Of a stretch of DNA of 64,000 nt, positions 1 to 11,693 are shown piece by piece. Source of the stretch: Heterostelium album PN500 (taxonomy: Eukaryota > Evosea > Eumycetozoa > Acytosteliales > Acytosteliaceae); the NCBI RefSeq assembly GCF_000004825.1, contig NW_008805078.1, positions 648,069 through 712,068 of the forward strand, read 5' to 3'. The translations under genes and the position numbers were made by a program. Below the pieces are notes generated by a model. It was given only the letters and a program-made list of their open reading frames with translations, searched no databases and was not told where the DNA came from. Numbering within the stretch: the stretch's first letter is position 1; every line of letters begins with the position of its first letter.

Positions 1-1252
1 AGACTATGAATTTACAGTGACAAACCAGCTAAACATATTTTCCTCTGGCAATCTACACTTCTTAAACACTTCATTAGTTATAAACCAACTCTCAATCAAT
101 AGCACTCTATCAAAATTGTATATAAACAATAGTTATAACTTAAATATAAATACTGTTAATTCAAGTGGATTCATATATGTAGAGAATGTTACATCCATTA
201 GTATTGGATCATCCCAATCTGTAAACAGTACAACCATTTACAATAGCAATAATATTGACAACATTGAAATATCATCATTATCTACAACACTGCTTTTATT
301 AAATAATAATATATCTATTCAAAATTTATATCAATCATCAAACTCTAATAATAATTTAACTATATTTACTAATTATAATGTAGAAATCAATTTTAATAAT
401 ATGTTTTTAAATACTTTTATAATCATTAATAATTCATCAACTTTAAATATAAATAACAACAAAATTACAAGCTTTGATAATTCATCAATAATTGTCTATG
501 GACAATTGAATATTCAATCTAATATAACAATACCTTTGATAAGTGGTGTTGGAAATGAATCGATCATAATTATCGGTGGTGGTGGAAATACAATTAGTGC
601 AACCAACCTCACATTGGATGATGGTGCCATTCTATCTTGTGTATCAGGTACAACTATCATTGGTAATATTAGAATTGGAAACAACAGTATGTTATTGGTG
701 AATAACACTAACATTGAAGAGTCTTTTGTTGTGGTGGGTCAACTTAATCTTATTACATTGAAAAGTATGCTGTCTTTACAAATCAACTCTGTTAAAAATC
801 CAAACATTCCATTGCTACTCGTTTCATCGATGTATATCAATGATAGTTCCATAGTTGTATCGATAGTTACGGATGAAGTGATAAAATCAACACCGTTCCA
901 GTATCTTTTGGTGAACAGTAGTCTTGACATTGACAGCCAGTCGTTTGCACCGTTCCACAGAGCTCAAGTTAGCTATTGTGACACCGACCAGAAGCAACTA
1001 GACCACTACAGCTATGAGATAAAGAATGCAGGTTACAAACTCTATCTCAATATCAACACGATCTCAAATGATCCAATGACCTCGTGGAAGATCGTCTTAA
1101 TCGTCCTGACATTGTGTATCATCACAGTCGCCATTATCGTAGGAACAGTACTCTACTTTAGAAATAGAAAAAGGAGACAACAACAAATTCAATACTCTAC
1201 AATCATCAATCAACCAGAAGAAGACAACGACAACAACGACAAAGACGATTAA
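1..1252 (+). CDS. Type I membrane surface protein with repetitive Asn/Ser-rich ectodomain (5' partial)
   Basis: The reading frame is open from base 2 of the window, so the gene starts upstream and only its C-terminal ~416 residues are seen. The ectodomain is rich in Asn, Ser, Ile and Thr with many N-x-S/T sequons and a short hydrophobic periodicity, as in right-handed beta-helix surface proteins of dictyostelids. A single strong membrane segment lies at about 1076-1160 (starting SWKIVLIVLTLCIITVAIIV), followed by a basic stop-transfer RNRKRRQQQ and a short acidic tail ending NDNNDKDD. That gives an outside-in topology with a ~30-residue cytoplasmic tail and no kinase. It resembles the ectodomains of the other surface genes in this window only in style; I cannot assign a function. 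An adhesion or recognition role is inference. Confidence 0.7.
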   Translation, partial: DYEFTVTNQLNIFSSGNLHFLNTSLVINQLSINSTLSKLYINNSYNLNINTVNSSGFIYVENVTSISIGSSQSVNSTTIYNSNNIDNIEISSLSTTLLLLNNNISIQNLYQSSNSNNNLTIFTNYNVEINFNNMFLNTFIIINNSSTLNINNNKITSFDNSSIIVYGQLNIQSNITIPLISGVGNESIIIIGGGGNTISATNLTLDDGAILSCVSGTTIIGNIRIGNNSMLLVNNTNIEESFVVVGQLNLITLKSMLSLQINSVKNPNIPLLLVSSMYINDSSIVVSIVTDEVIKSTPFQYLLVNSSLDIDSQSFAPFHRAQVSYCDTDQKQLDHYSYEIKNAGYKLYLNINTISNDPMTSWKIVLIVLTLCIITVAIIVGTVLYFRNRKRRQQQIQYSTIINQPEEDNDNNDKDD

Positions 1253-1765
1253 ATCATTTTAAGTAAAACACACCAAACAACCACTAATATACCAACATTT
1301 CTCCAATCATGAAAGTTAGATTAATGTTATTCTTTTCTTTGTATGATTGATTTAGATTGGTTTATATAAATAAATAAACATTTCCTTTAATGATGATGAT
1401 GCTACGTTAGTGCCAACATTCACCAAATAACTAAAGTGCAAAATAAAAATATTATTTAATAAAAATCTTTTTTCCCAATTTCCGTTTATAATTTTTTAAA
1501 ACAGCAAAAATAAAAAGAAGTAAAAAGAAATTTCTAACACCTTTTTGTTTTTTTCAATCAAATAATATAATTCATAAAAATAATAATAATAAACATTTGT
1601 AACTATATAGAATTGTTTCAATAATATAGATAATAGAGATAGTGAAATAATAATAAAATATTTAATATCTTTTTTTTTTTTGTTTTAAGAAAAGACACAA
1701 GATTTGCAGCTAGTCAAGACTGATATCGATCAAAGTTTGTTAAATAAAAGATATAGGATAGAATT
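1253..1765. other. Intergenic region
   Basis: AT-rich spacer of about 510 bases between two plus-strand genes. It holds a weak inverted repeat (CAATCAT near 1305, ATGATTG near 1343) and homopolymer T/A runs. The short frame at 1704-1949 has no family resemblance and overlaps the next gene in another frame. No gene is supported. Confidence 0.6.
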
Positions 1766-2698
1766 ATGTCTATTACTGCAAAAAAAGTTGGAAATAGATA
1801 TGGTTGCACTGGGAGTTTCAAGGGTTTCGAAACGGCGTTGCCCGACGAACTCTATGGACAGTTTAGAGTGGACGAATACTATTCAATCATATCGGAGTTC
1901 AACAGTCATGTCAGAATACCAAAGGTTGCCGTATTTCTATTTCTTGTAATGGAAATGGTTACACTCGGTGTATTGTTCTTTGCCATCAACAAAAATCTAT
2001 TATTAGTTACCTACATCGCTGTTGGTGTTTGCTCACTTCTCTCCGTCGGTCTCGTAGTATTTGCATTAGTATATCAATCATCTGTAAGCTATTGTCTACA
2101 TCATACCTTAGCAACACTACAACAACAATCAAACCATTATCTAACATAACAGTAATTGCTGTTTTCACAAACTAAATAATCTAGATGACAAGAAGAATGG
2201 AAGAAACAGCTGCGAAATACTCAAAAGAAATATTTCGAAAAAGGTATTGCATTTACCATCAAACCAAAGTATCTATCTTGTTCAGGAAAGAAATTTAGAT
2301 TTAGAGTATGTTATTGATAAATACGATCGTTTTAAAAGCCTAACCTGTACTAACATTGGGTTATTACAACTAAATAGTTGACAATTCAATATCCAGATCA
2401 AATTGTACAGATACCACTTCAACAAGCACAGTCTTATCAATTTTTACCACCTACACATATCTATGGTGTACCACAATTCCAACCATATATGACACAACAA
2501 CAGCAACAACAGATGATGCAACAACAGCAACAACAACCACTGCTACAACAACAACAGCAACCACAATCACAACAAACAAATACATCAACACAAACACCAC
2601 AACCAATGCCACCAGGTTACTTTCAACAATACTATCCACAACCAGTACAAAGCACATCGAATCCATTTTTAATTTCAATCGATCAAAGTGATGCCTAA
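1766..2698 (+). CDS. CHIC / Golgin-A7 / ERF4-family membrane-associated protein with Q-rich tail
   Basis: Three-exon model 1766-2083, 2210-2305, 2378-2698 (244 aa). Residues ~14-50 carry the family pattern (FKGFETALPDELYGQF, then EYYSIISEFN), followed by two hydrophobic stretches (~52-75 and 80-103). Exon 2 gives KKYFEKGIAFTIKPKYLSC and joins in frame to LTIQYPDQ, matching the second half of the Golgin-A7/ERF4 fold. Known members are palmitoylated membrane-bound proteins or partners of DHHC palmitoyltransferases (Erf2/Erf4, DHHC9/GOLGA7) or CHIC vesicle proteins. The third exon adds a Gln/Pro-rich tail with CAA runs, absent from animal members. The acceptor of intron 1 is uncertain (2203 or 2209); both keep frame. 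Intron 2 (2306-2377) has clean GTATGT/TAG ends. Upstream in-frame stops fix the start unless there is a further 5' exon. Confidence 0.68.
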
Positions 2699-3115
2699 AA
2701 TTATCTCACCAAACTTAGCAGTTAACCGATTTTCATTCGACTCCAACTTACAAAACCTTATCATATCATTTTATTATTTTCAAAATTAATGTCAATATCA
2801 CATTAATCAACAACAACAAACTCCTCCCTCTCTCACACAATCTATCTATTTATACAACATATTTAAATAATATATTTTTTGTACAAATAAAAAATACCTT
2901 GTATTTAATTAATTAAAACCAATTTATTTATCCATCTTTTAAATGAATGATTAGAACAGTACAAGAGATCATGTTGCAGCTTTAATGATTTTATCTCAGC
3001 AATGAAAACACACAATTAAATTTTTTTAAACACGAGTGAAGTTGAACATACTCGTAAAAAAAAAAGTATTTATTATTAAGGTGAATAGCAGTATTCATTC
3101 ATTTTAATTTCAACA
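2699..3115. other. Intergenic region
   Basis: About 415 bases, very AT-rich, with AATAAA-type signals near 2887 for the upstream gene and oligo-A/T runs before the downstream start. Nothing else recognised. Confidence 0.6.
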
Positions 3116-5033
3116 ATGTTAAATCTTTTTAAATATAATATTAGTAAACTTAGTAATAATAGTAGTAAAAGTTTATCTTTAATTGGAAATTTTAATAATG
3201 TTACTAGTCCTTACAGTTTTATAAAACAACAATCTTTTAATACAACAACAACAACAACATTGTTGTTTGCTAATAATAATAATAAATGTTTCAATGATAA
3301 TGTAGATTTCAAGTTCTACACAAAGGCAAATCATAAATATACTAGAAGAGCATCGTATACACATCAACAAGATATAAAGTCACTGAAGAAGAGAGAGGAG
3401 AAGAAGGAAGCTTCACAACAACATAGAGAACCAACAGAGTTCCCACACAATAAGAAGGCACATGAACACACCAAGCCATTATCACATCAGGATAAACTTG
3501 ATCTAAAGAAGAAGTTGAAGGCACGTCGTAAGAAGGAGATCAAGGATGACAATGCTGAGCGTGTCAAGCATATCATGGAGGCGGAAGATGAATCTGCACA
3601 GGAAATCAAGTCTGCATCATCGACCTCATCACACAGAAATGCATCGACCTCGTCACTATTGAATGCTGCAGCCAGTTCTGTTTCCATAGAGAAGGGTGAA
3701 GAAGTATTGGCAGCACTCTCAAACAGCAATCAAAGACGTGTAAATAACATTCAATTGGAAGACGATGACGAAGATGATCAACATCATCAAGAGGATATTG
3801 ATGATGACAATGAAGAAGATTTAATCTATCAAGATGAAGATGAAGAGTTTGAAGAGGATGAAGATAATGAAGATAATGAATTGGATGAGATCGATGAAGA
3901 TGAAGATGAAGATGACGAAGAAGGCGATTATCGTGATCAATATGAAGATGACGATGCAGATTTGGAGGAGTATGAAGATGATGGTGAGCCAGAGTTTGAT
4001 TTGGATTCGATCGATCCCTCAAAGATCATCGAGGTCGATGCAGAGATGTTGAAAGATCTACCGGTCGATGATGACGGTCAAATCGTTCTACCAAACTTTA
4101 TTTCATTCGAAGATGCCAAATCAAAGTATGGTTTCACAGAGAGAGAGTTGAAAGATAGTGCATTCTCCTATGCCGCTGCAGAAGCCGCCAGACAAATGGA
4201 AGCGGAGAAAGCACAAGGCGAAGACAAGAAAGGTGCACCAAAGAAATCAAAGAAATCAACTAAACAATTGGAGAGAGAAGCAAAGACTGCTGCTCAATTG
4301 CCAAAGGTGGAAGAGGTAGAAGAGGAGGAGGAGGAGGTCGAAGACTCTGAGACCACAAGAAAGAAGCAACAGAAACTCGACAAATCATTGAGAAAACAAG
4401 TGTCTCAAGTCAAAGAATCAAAGAAAGAGGAATTCGAGAATATCGATCATTTCATTCGTGACAAACATCTTCAGAAGCTACAATCGGCACGTGGAGGTCA
4501 AATCGGAATGCAACCAATCGTCAAAGGTCCACCAAAGGTAGCCGAGATTATGGAGGTGTTGGCCGAAACCAAACTAGAGGATTTCTGTGTCATCGATGTA
4601 TCGGACAAATGCAAGTGGACTAAATATATGATTGTTGCAAGCTCAGATTCAAACAGAGTCATATTAAATGCTGAAGAAGATTTATTAGAAAAGGTAAGGA
4701 AAAATCATGATTTATACAAACACCAACTTAATTGGTTATAGCAATCGTTTTATTAAAATTATTCATCATTACTATTATTTATTATAAATATAGTTCCAAA
4801 ATAGATTATCAAAAGGACATCAACCAAGAAATCCAACTGATGACTCTGATGTTTGGAGAGTTTTGGATCTTGAAGAGTGTTTGGTTCATTTGTTTGAAAC
4901 ATCAACTAGAGAATATTATGATTTGGAAACACTATGGGTAACCAGAAGACCAGCCGGTAGTGAAGAACAAAGTTGGGATGATGAAAAGACAGACATGATC
5001 GCTGAAAGACATTCAAATCCAAAGAATGACTAA
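3116..5033 (+). CDS. malsu1: Mitochondrial ribosome-silencing factor RsfS/MALSU1-like with long acidic N-terminal extension
   Basis: Two exons, 3116-4693 and 4794-5033 (605 aa), with a phase-0 GTAAGG...TAG intron. The C-terminal ~120 residues are the RsfS/DUF143 domain: KLEDFCVIDVSDKCKWTKYM, then after the intron SDVWRVLDLEECLVHLF and REYYDLETLW. The family binds uL14 of the large ribosomal subunit and blocks joining or assists assembly; the eukaryotic form is mitochondrial. The N terminus is Ser/Asn/Lys-rich and lacks acids for about 60 residues, as in a presequence. Between lies ~400 residues of charged sequence: a Lys/Glu block, then nearly uninterrupted Asp/Glu (~3760-4000), then an Ala/Lys/Glu helix. 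Typical members are only ~110-250 aa, so the size is unusual. Confidence 0.85.
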
Positions 5034-5350
5034 ATGAAGCACTAATCAAATCAAAAATAACCAACCAATCAAACAAACAATTTTGAGATTTACCAATAAA
5101 ATTATATAAATTTTAAATACTTTTTTAGAATACAACTTTGTCGTTATTATTATACAAAAAGAGATATAAGCGTCCCTAACAAACAACTTTTAAAGACAAG
5201 TTTGGTCAAGGAAAAGACATAAAATAATATTCATACTTTTCTAGTTTTTTTTTAATTTTTTTTTTGGAGAAAAAAATTAGATAATTGCATATTCAAATGT
5301 AATAGTTTAAATACTCTGAAACATGTTCATTATTTAAAAGCTATTAAACT
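5034..5350. other. Intergenic region
   Basis: AT-rich spacer of ~317 bases between two plus-strand genes, with poly-T and poly-A runs at 5245-5276. No feature recognised beyond a likely 3' processing signal (AATAAA near 5096). Confidence 0.6.
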
Positions 5351-7364
5351 ATGACTACTTTAAATATCGATTTAAATTCTTACAATGATTGTATCATTGA
5401 TAATTTCGAGAGTGAAACATTCAACAAAGTATGTAATTTAATTATTTTTTTTATACAACTTTAAAGTTGCAACACTCTTTTTAACATTTGGGTATTTCAT
5501 TTAGCTATACAAGTTGGTTGTAGATCATCATAGAGATGATTTAAACGAATCAAATACTGTATTGGATGTTGCTGAAGGCAATTTGATATATTTAGCTTTG
5601 GCTGGTAGTCAATCATTCAATTTGCATATAAATGGGAGTGATCAAGATTTCATTGGTGTCAGAGAAGCACCTATTGATGTTGTTTTGTCGCTAGATGGAC
5701 CAAAGGATACAATTCATCATTTGAAACCTGATATTTCAATATATGAGTTAAGACACTATTGCAAGTTACTTCTAATGGGTAATCCTAAGCAAATAGAGGC
5801 ACTCTATACAAAAGATATGTGTTACATCTCTGAGGAATGGCAACACCTGCAGCGTATCAAAAGAAAGTTGATAACATTGGTGTCGATCGATCACTACTAT
5901 AACACAATCAAGGCACTTCACTATGACTTGAAATATATGTCTAAAGAGAGATCACTGTCTTTGGATGGAAATGCAAATGAAGAATCAAATGAAAAGAAAA
6001 GGAGAAAACATCAAAAGATGGTGGAAAACAATAAGGTACAGAGTATCATCAATCAAAAGAAACAAGAGGATGCGAATCTAGAGGTTGGAAACACATTCCA
6101 TAAGAAAGCATATCACTCTATTAGACTTTTGACAGAGGTGAATCGTTTGTTGGATGGATTGGATCCAATCGTGAGATTCGAAGATTCAAGTTTAGAGAGA
6201 CAACTCATACTCACTATCAGAAAAGAGGAGATACCAGACAAGGAACTAATGGAGTTGATAGACAGTAAATACAGTGAATTCGAATTTAAACGACAGAGTA
6301 TAGATACAAGTAGTTTACCAGAGGAAGTTGATATCGATTTAGTAAATAAGTGGTTAGTTAATATTCGTAGGAAAGCAATAGATCAAGATAAAAGCGACAG
6401 ATTCAACTTTAATAGCAATCAAGGTGGTCAGAGCATAAAACAACAAGCAGATAATTTATTGTTAAAGAATGGTATTAGAGGTCAAGTTATTTATGTTGGT
6501 ATCAGTGGTAGTCATCTCTTCAATCTCTCTACCAACTCTGATGAATCTCAGCTCTACGACTATGTTGGTGTTTATGCCGCTGACACTGATGATGTTGTAT
6601 CATTATGTCCACCACCAATCAAGATAGATCAAGAGTCAGTCAGCAAATCTAGTGAATATATACCCAGGAATCATAAGCCTGCACCATCACCGGTCGCTAC
6701 AAAGAAAGATATCACAACTCGTGGAATGATTCTTTATGAAGTTGGCTATGCAATCTCTTTATTTATCAATGGAAACTATCGATTGTTCGAACAACTGTTT
6801 GTCGATGAAAGAATAACACAACGATATACTACCGATGCCTGGTTGGAGTTGTTGTCAAACAAGTCATTCTATTCGAATAGAACAATGGCTCAGGCTAACT
6901 GGGGAGTAGGACAAGCCGAGTATATGAAAGCACGTCAACTACTTGGACTGAAAAAGATCATTACAAACAAGAGAGCTTTGAAGAAGTTGTCAGCAGATGC
7001 GACAAAGTATGAAAACGAAACTATTGGTGAGAAAGTAACAGACAACGATATCAAGTTAGCATCTCGGTGCTTATACTACTCCTTTAGATTGTTATGGGTT
7101 TCGAAACAGATATTAAACGGTAGCAAATCTCCATCGTTATATTTTGAAAATGATAGTGAAGAGAGAAATCTGTTGTTACAACTCAAAGATGGACTGATAA
7201 ATAGAGAGACCATCATGACATCTATTGAAAATTGCAAGTCACTTATGGAAGAGACATCAGAATCATTGGAAATATTGAAAACTATTTGCAAATCCGATGA
7301 ATTGGAATCACAAACCAAGACTCTACTCAATCCATGGTTAATAAAAATAAGAAAGTCATTATAA
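5351..7364 (+). CDS. Protein with two tandem RlaP/DNA polymerase beta-type nucleotidyltransferase domains
   Basis: Exons 5351-5428 and 5505-7364 (645 aa), phase-0 intron GTATGT...TAG. Copy 1 (about residues 45-230) has the nucleotidyltransferase signature AGSQSFNLHINGSDQDFIGV, i.e. GS followed by a D-x-D metal-binding pair, then ELRHYCKLLLMGNPKQIEAL, typical of the RlaP-like family (PF10127). Copy 2 (about 350-530) repeats it as ISGSHLFNLSTNSDESQLYD and later GYAISLFINGNYRLFEQLFV, but the two acidic residues are separated by an insert, so metal binding there is doubtful. Bacterial and phage RlaP-type proteins are predicted RNA-repair nucleotidyltransferases; the substrate here is unknown. Lys/Glu-rich linkers follow each copy. 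It is convergent with mtHsp70 87 bases downstream. Expected compartment unclear; no targeting peptide is obvious. Confidence 0.72.
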
Positions 7365-7451
7365 GTGTTATTTGTTTATATTTTTTTTTTTTATTATTTT
7401 TTTTTTAATTTTCTTTTATTTTAAATATTCAGAGAAAATGTTTGGGTCAAT

Positions 7452-9795
<2,344 letters not shown>

Positions 9796-9901
9796 TTTTA
9801 TATGTATGTTATTATGTTTATGAACACTAAAACAACAATAAATGAATTGAAATCAAGGTAATGATTATTTTTGTTGCTTCTCACTTTGTGTTGAAAAAAA
9901 C

Positions 9902-9921
9902 CGAGGTATAAACAAACCTCG
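9902..9921. repeat. Short inverted repeat in the mtHsp70 upstream region
   Basis: CGAGGT and ACCTCG separated by 8 bases, about 107-126 bases upstream of the Hsp70 start. It stands out against the AT-rich surroundings and may be a binding site; function unknown. I found no canonical array of nGAAn heat-shock units. Confidence 0.4.
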
Positions 9922-10013
9922 TCTTCACCATAAAAAAAAAAAATAGAAAAAAAAATCAAAATTAATTAGATTCAAAATTTTTTTTTTTTTTGTCAATTTT
10001 TAAAATAATCATT

Positions 10014-10220
10014 ATGTCATTCAACTTCATTAAACAGACATCGAAAGGCAGTGTCAGGTACTTTATTTTGAGTAAAACAGAAGAATATATATATTACAAC
10101 TAAATAACTACAAATCCGATTTAACTAAAAGAGTTAGACTTACCAGGCCAAGTTAAACCGCTTTTGGAAACATTACACATCATCATTGGAAATAGTCAAA
10201 CCAAAAATGAAAAAAAATAA
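10014..10220 (+). CDS. Possible tiny spliced gene (~46 aa)
   Basis: An ATG at 10014 opens MSFNFIKQTSKGSVRYFIL; a GTAAAA donor at 10072 and acceptors at 10132 or 10138 join it in frame to LPGQVKPLLETLHIIIGNSQ and a Lys-rich end, stop at 10218-10220. The protein would be about 46 residues. It is divergent from mtHsp70, sharing a 218-base upstream region. The joined frame is less AT-biased than its surroundings, which favours coding, but I recognise no family. Without transcript data this is a hypothesis; alternative donors at 10051 or 10053 also fit. Confidence 0.35.
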
Positions 10221-11490
10221 AAAAAATTGATATCATTTTTAAATTCTATCGAAAATTGTTTGAAACTCATGTGAAATTTCATCAAAATTTAGTTTGTTGA
10301 TTTAAATACAATCTAAATTAAGGATGATAAATCGATGTTTGGCAATATATATATATTTTGTATATGCCTATTATTATTAATTAACAACTCCCAAATATAA
10401 TGATCTATTTAGTTTTTTAAATGACAACAAGGAATACAATGAATCACAATACAATTTGGTTATCTATTCAAATCATTCATTTCAAATCTATGATATTAAT
10501 TTCTTCATCGGACCAACAAATAATACTATCAAAAACCAAATTATGAGGTTTGGTCAACAACTACTGCACTTTTTTCATTCTTTCAGTGGCATATAATGGA
10601 ACAAAGCTACATGATTGGAAGACATCTTGAGACCAATATTCTTATCTTGATTGACCTCTTTTTTTCTGTTCGTGAAGTAACACTTCACGCTATAACACAA
10701 TACAAGTAAGAAATGATTAAAAGAATGTAGAATGTTAACACTTTACATTTCTATAGTTAAAAAAAAAAAAAAACAAATGAAAATATTGGAAGTTACTCAA
10801 ATTAATGCATTTGTCTCAAATAAATAAATATTGTTTGGAAAAGTTTGATTTACAGAAATAGTTTATTTTATTTATTTTTGTTAAGCGATAAGATCATAGT
10901 TTTAAACCAAGTTGAAAAAAATAAAATAAATATATATACAAACACTTTGAATTACCAAAATAAATAAGACTTGAACTTGAAAAGATATATACAACAGACT
11001 ACACTTGTATAATCTCTCACGGAAGAAAAAAAAGATAATGAGTCAACTTGGTTTTTAATCATTAATAAATATGATACACTTAGCCATAGAAATAAATAAA
11101 AATCATCATATAAAACAGTGGTCGAGACAAGAATAAAGATCAACCAATTTTCTGACAATTTAGTATAGACTTTTGACAATCGCCTTTGAATGACTGGACT
11201 TAAGTTGTTGTAAGAAAAAAAAGAAGATTAGTTAAGTAGTATTGCCGTTGATTGTCAGGTTGATTGTTTTTCTTTAAGTATTGTAAAATACTCCACCCTT
11301 ATATATAATGACTAAAATAAAAAAGAGGTTAACAATATAGATTATATATAATACTTTTTTGATTATGTTGCATAAAGTGATAGCCAGACTATACTCTATG
11401 GGTTTTTATGTTTCTGTAAATTTGAAAAAAAATACGGTTTTAGTTGTTGCCAACAAATAATTATATAAAATAAATTGGATTCCACATTAC
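10221..11490. other. Gene-poor AT-rich region
   Basis: About 1.3 kb with no convincing coding sequence. It contains an 8-bp inverted repeat with a 3-base loop (10671-10689, CGTGAAGT/ACTTCACG). The minus-strand frame at 10952-11179 is composed of AT-biased residues and has no family resemblance. Confidence 0.5.
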
Positions 11491-11677
11491 CCGTCTCGAT
11501 GCCTTCTTTGGATCATGAATTCCACATTCGACCAACAGAGGCGCGTTACAAGATGGATGAATCGGCGTCAGGCTTTGGCTTGGCTTTGACTCTGACTTGC
11601 AGTTCTTCTTCCAGCTGGTGTTATATATTACAAAAAGGTTTGGTATACTGGCAGGATCAACATCTAAGAGTTGTTCA
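11491..11677 (-). other. Exon-like GC-richer island of unknown function
   Basis: On the minus strand a 62-codon open segment (starting EQLLDVDPASIPNLF) is bordered by a strong pyrimidine tract plus CAG acceptor just upstream (11678-11690) and a GTAATG donor at 11490. Base composition is exon-like and sharply different from flanking DNA. It does not join in phase to the end of the neighbouring nuclear-factor gene, and I found no partner exon. An overlapping plus-strand frame (11475-11759) also exists. Could be an exon of an unrecognised gene, an alternative 3' exon, or a relic; unresolved. Confidence 0.3.
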
Positions 11678-11693
11678 CTGGAAAAAAAAGCTA

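Noticed and set aside
3606-4022. His/Leu-rich minus-strand frame
   Set aside because: Complement of the GATGAA-type acidic repeat of the MALSU1 gene.
10137-10147. ACTTACC-like word resembling the 5' end of U1 snRNA
   Set aside because: No downstream U1 stem-loops, Sm site or snRNA promoter element; better explained as splice-acceptor surroundings of the small gene.
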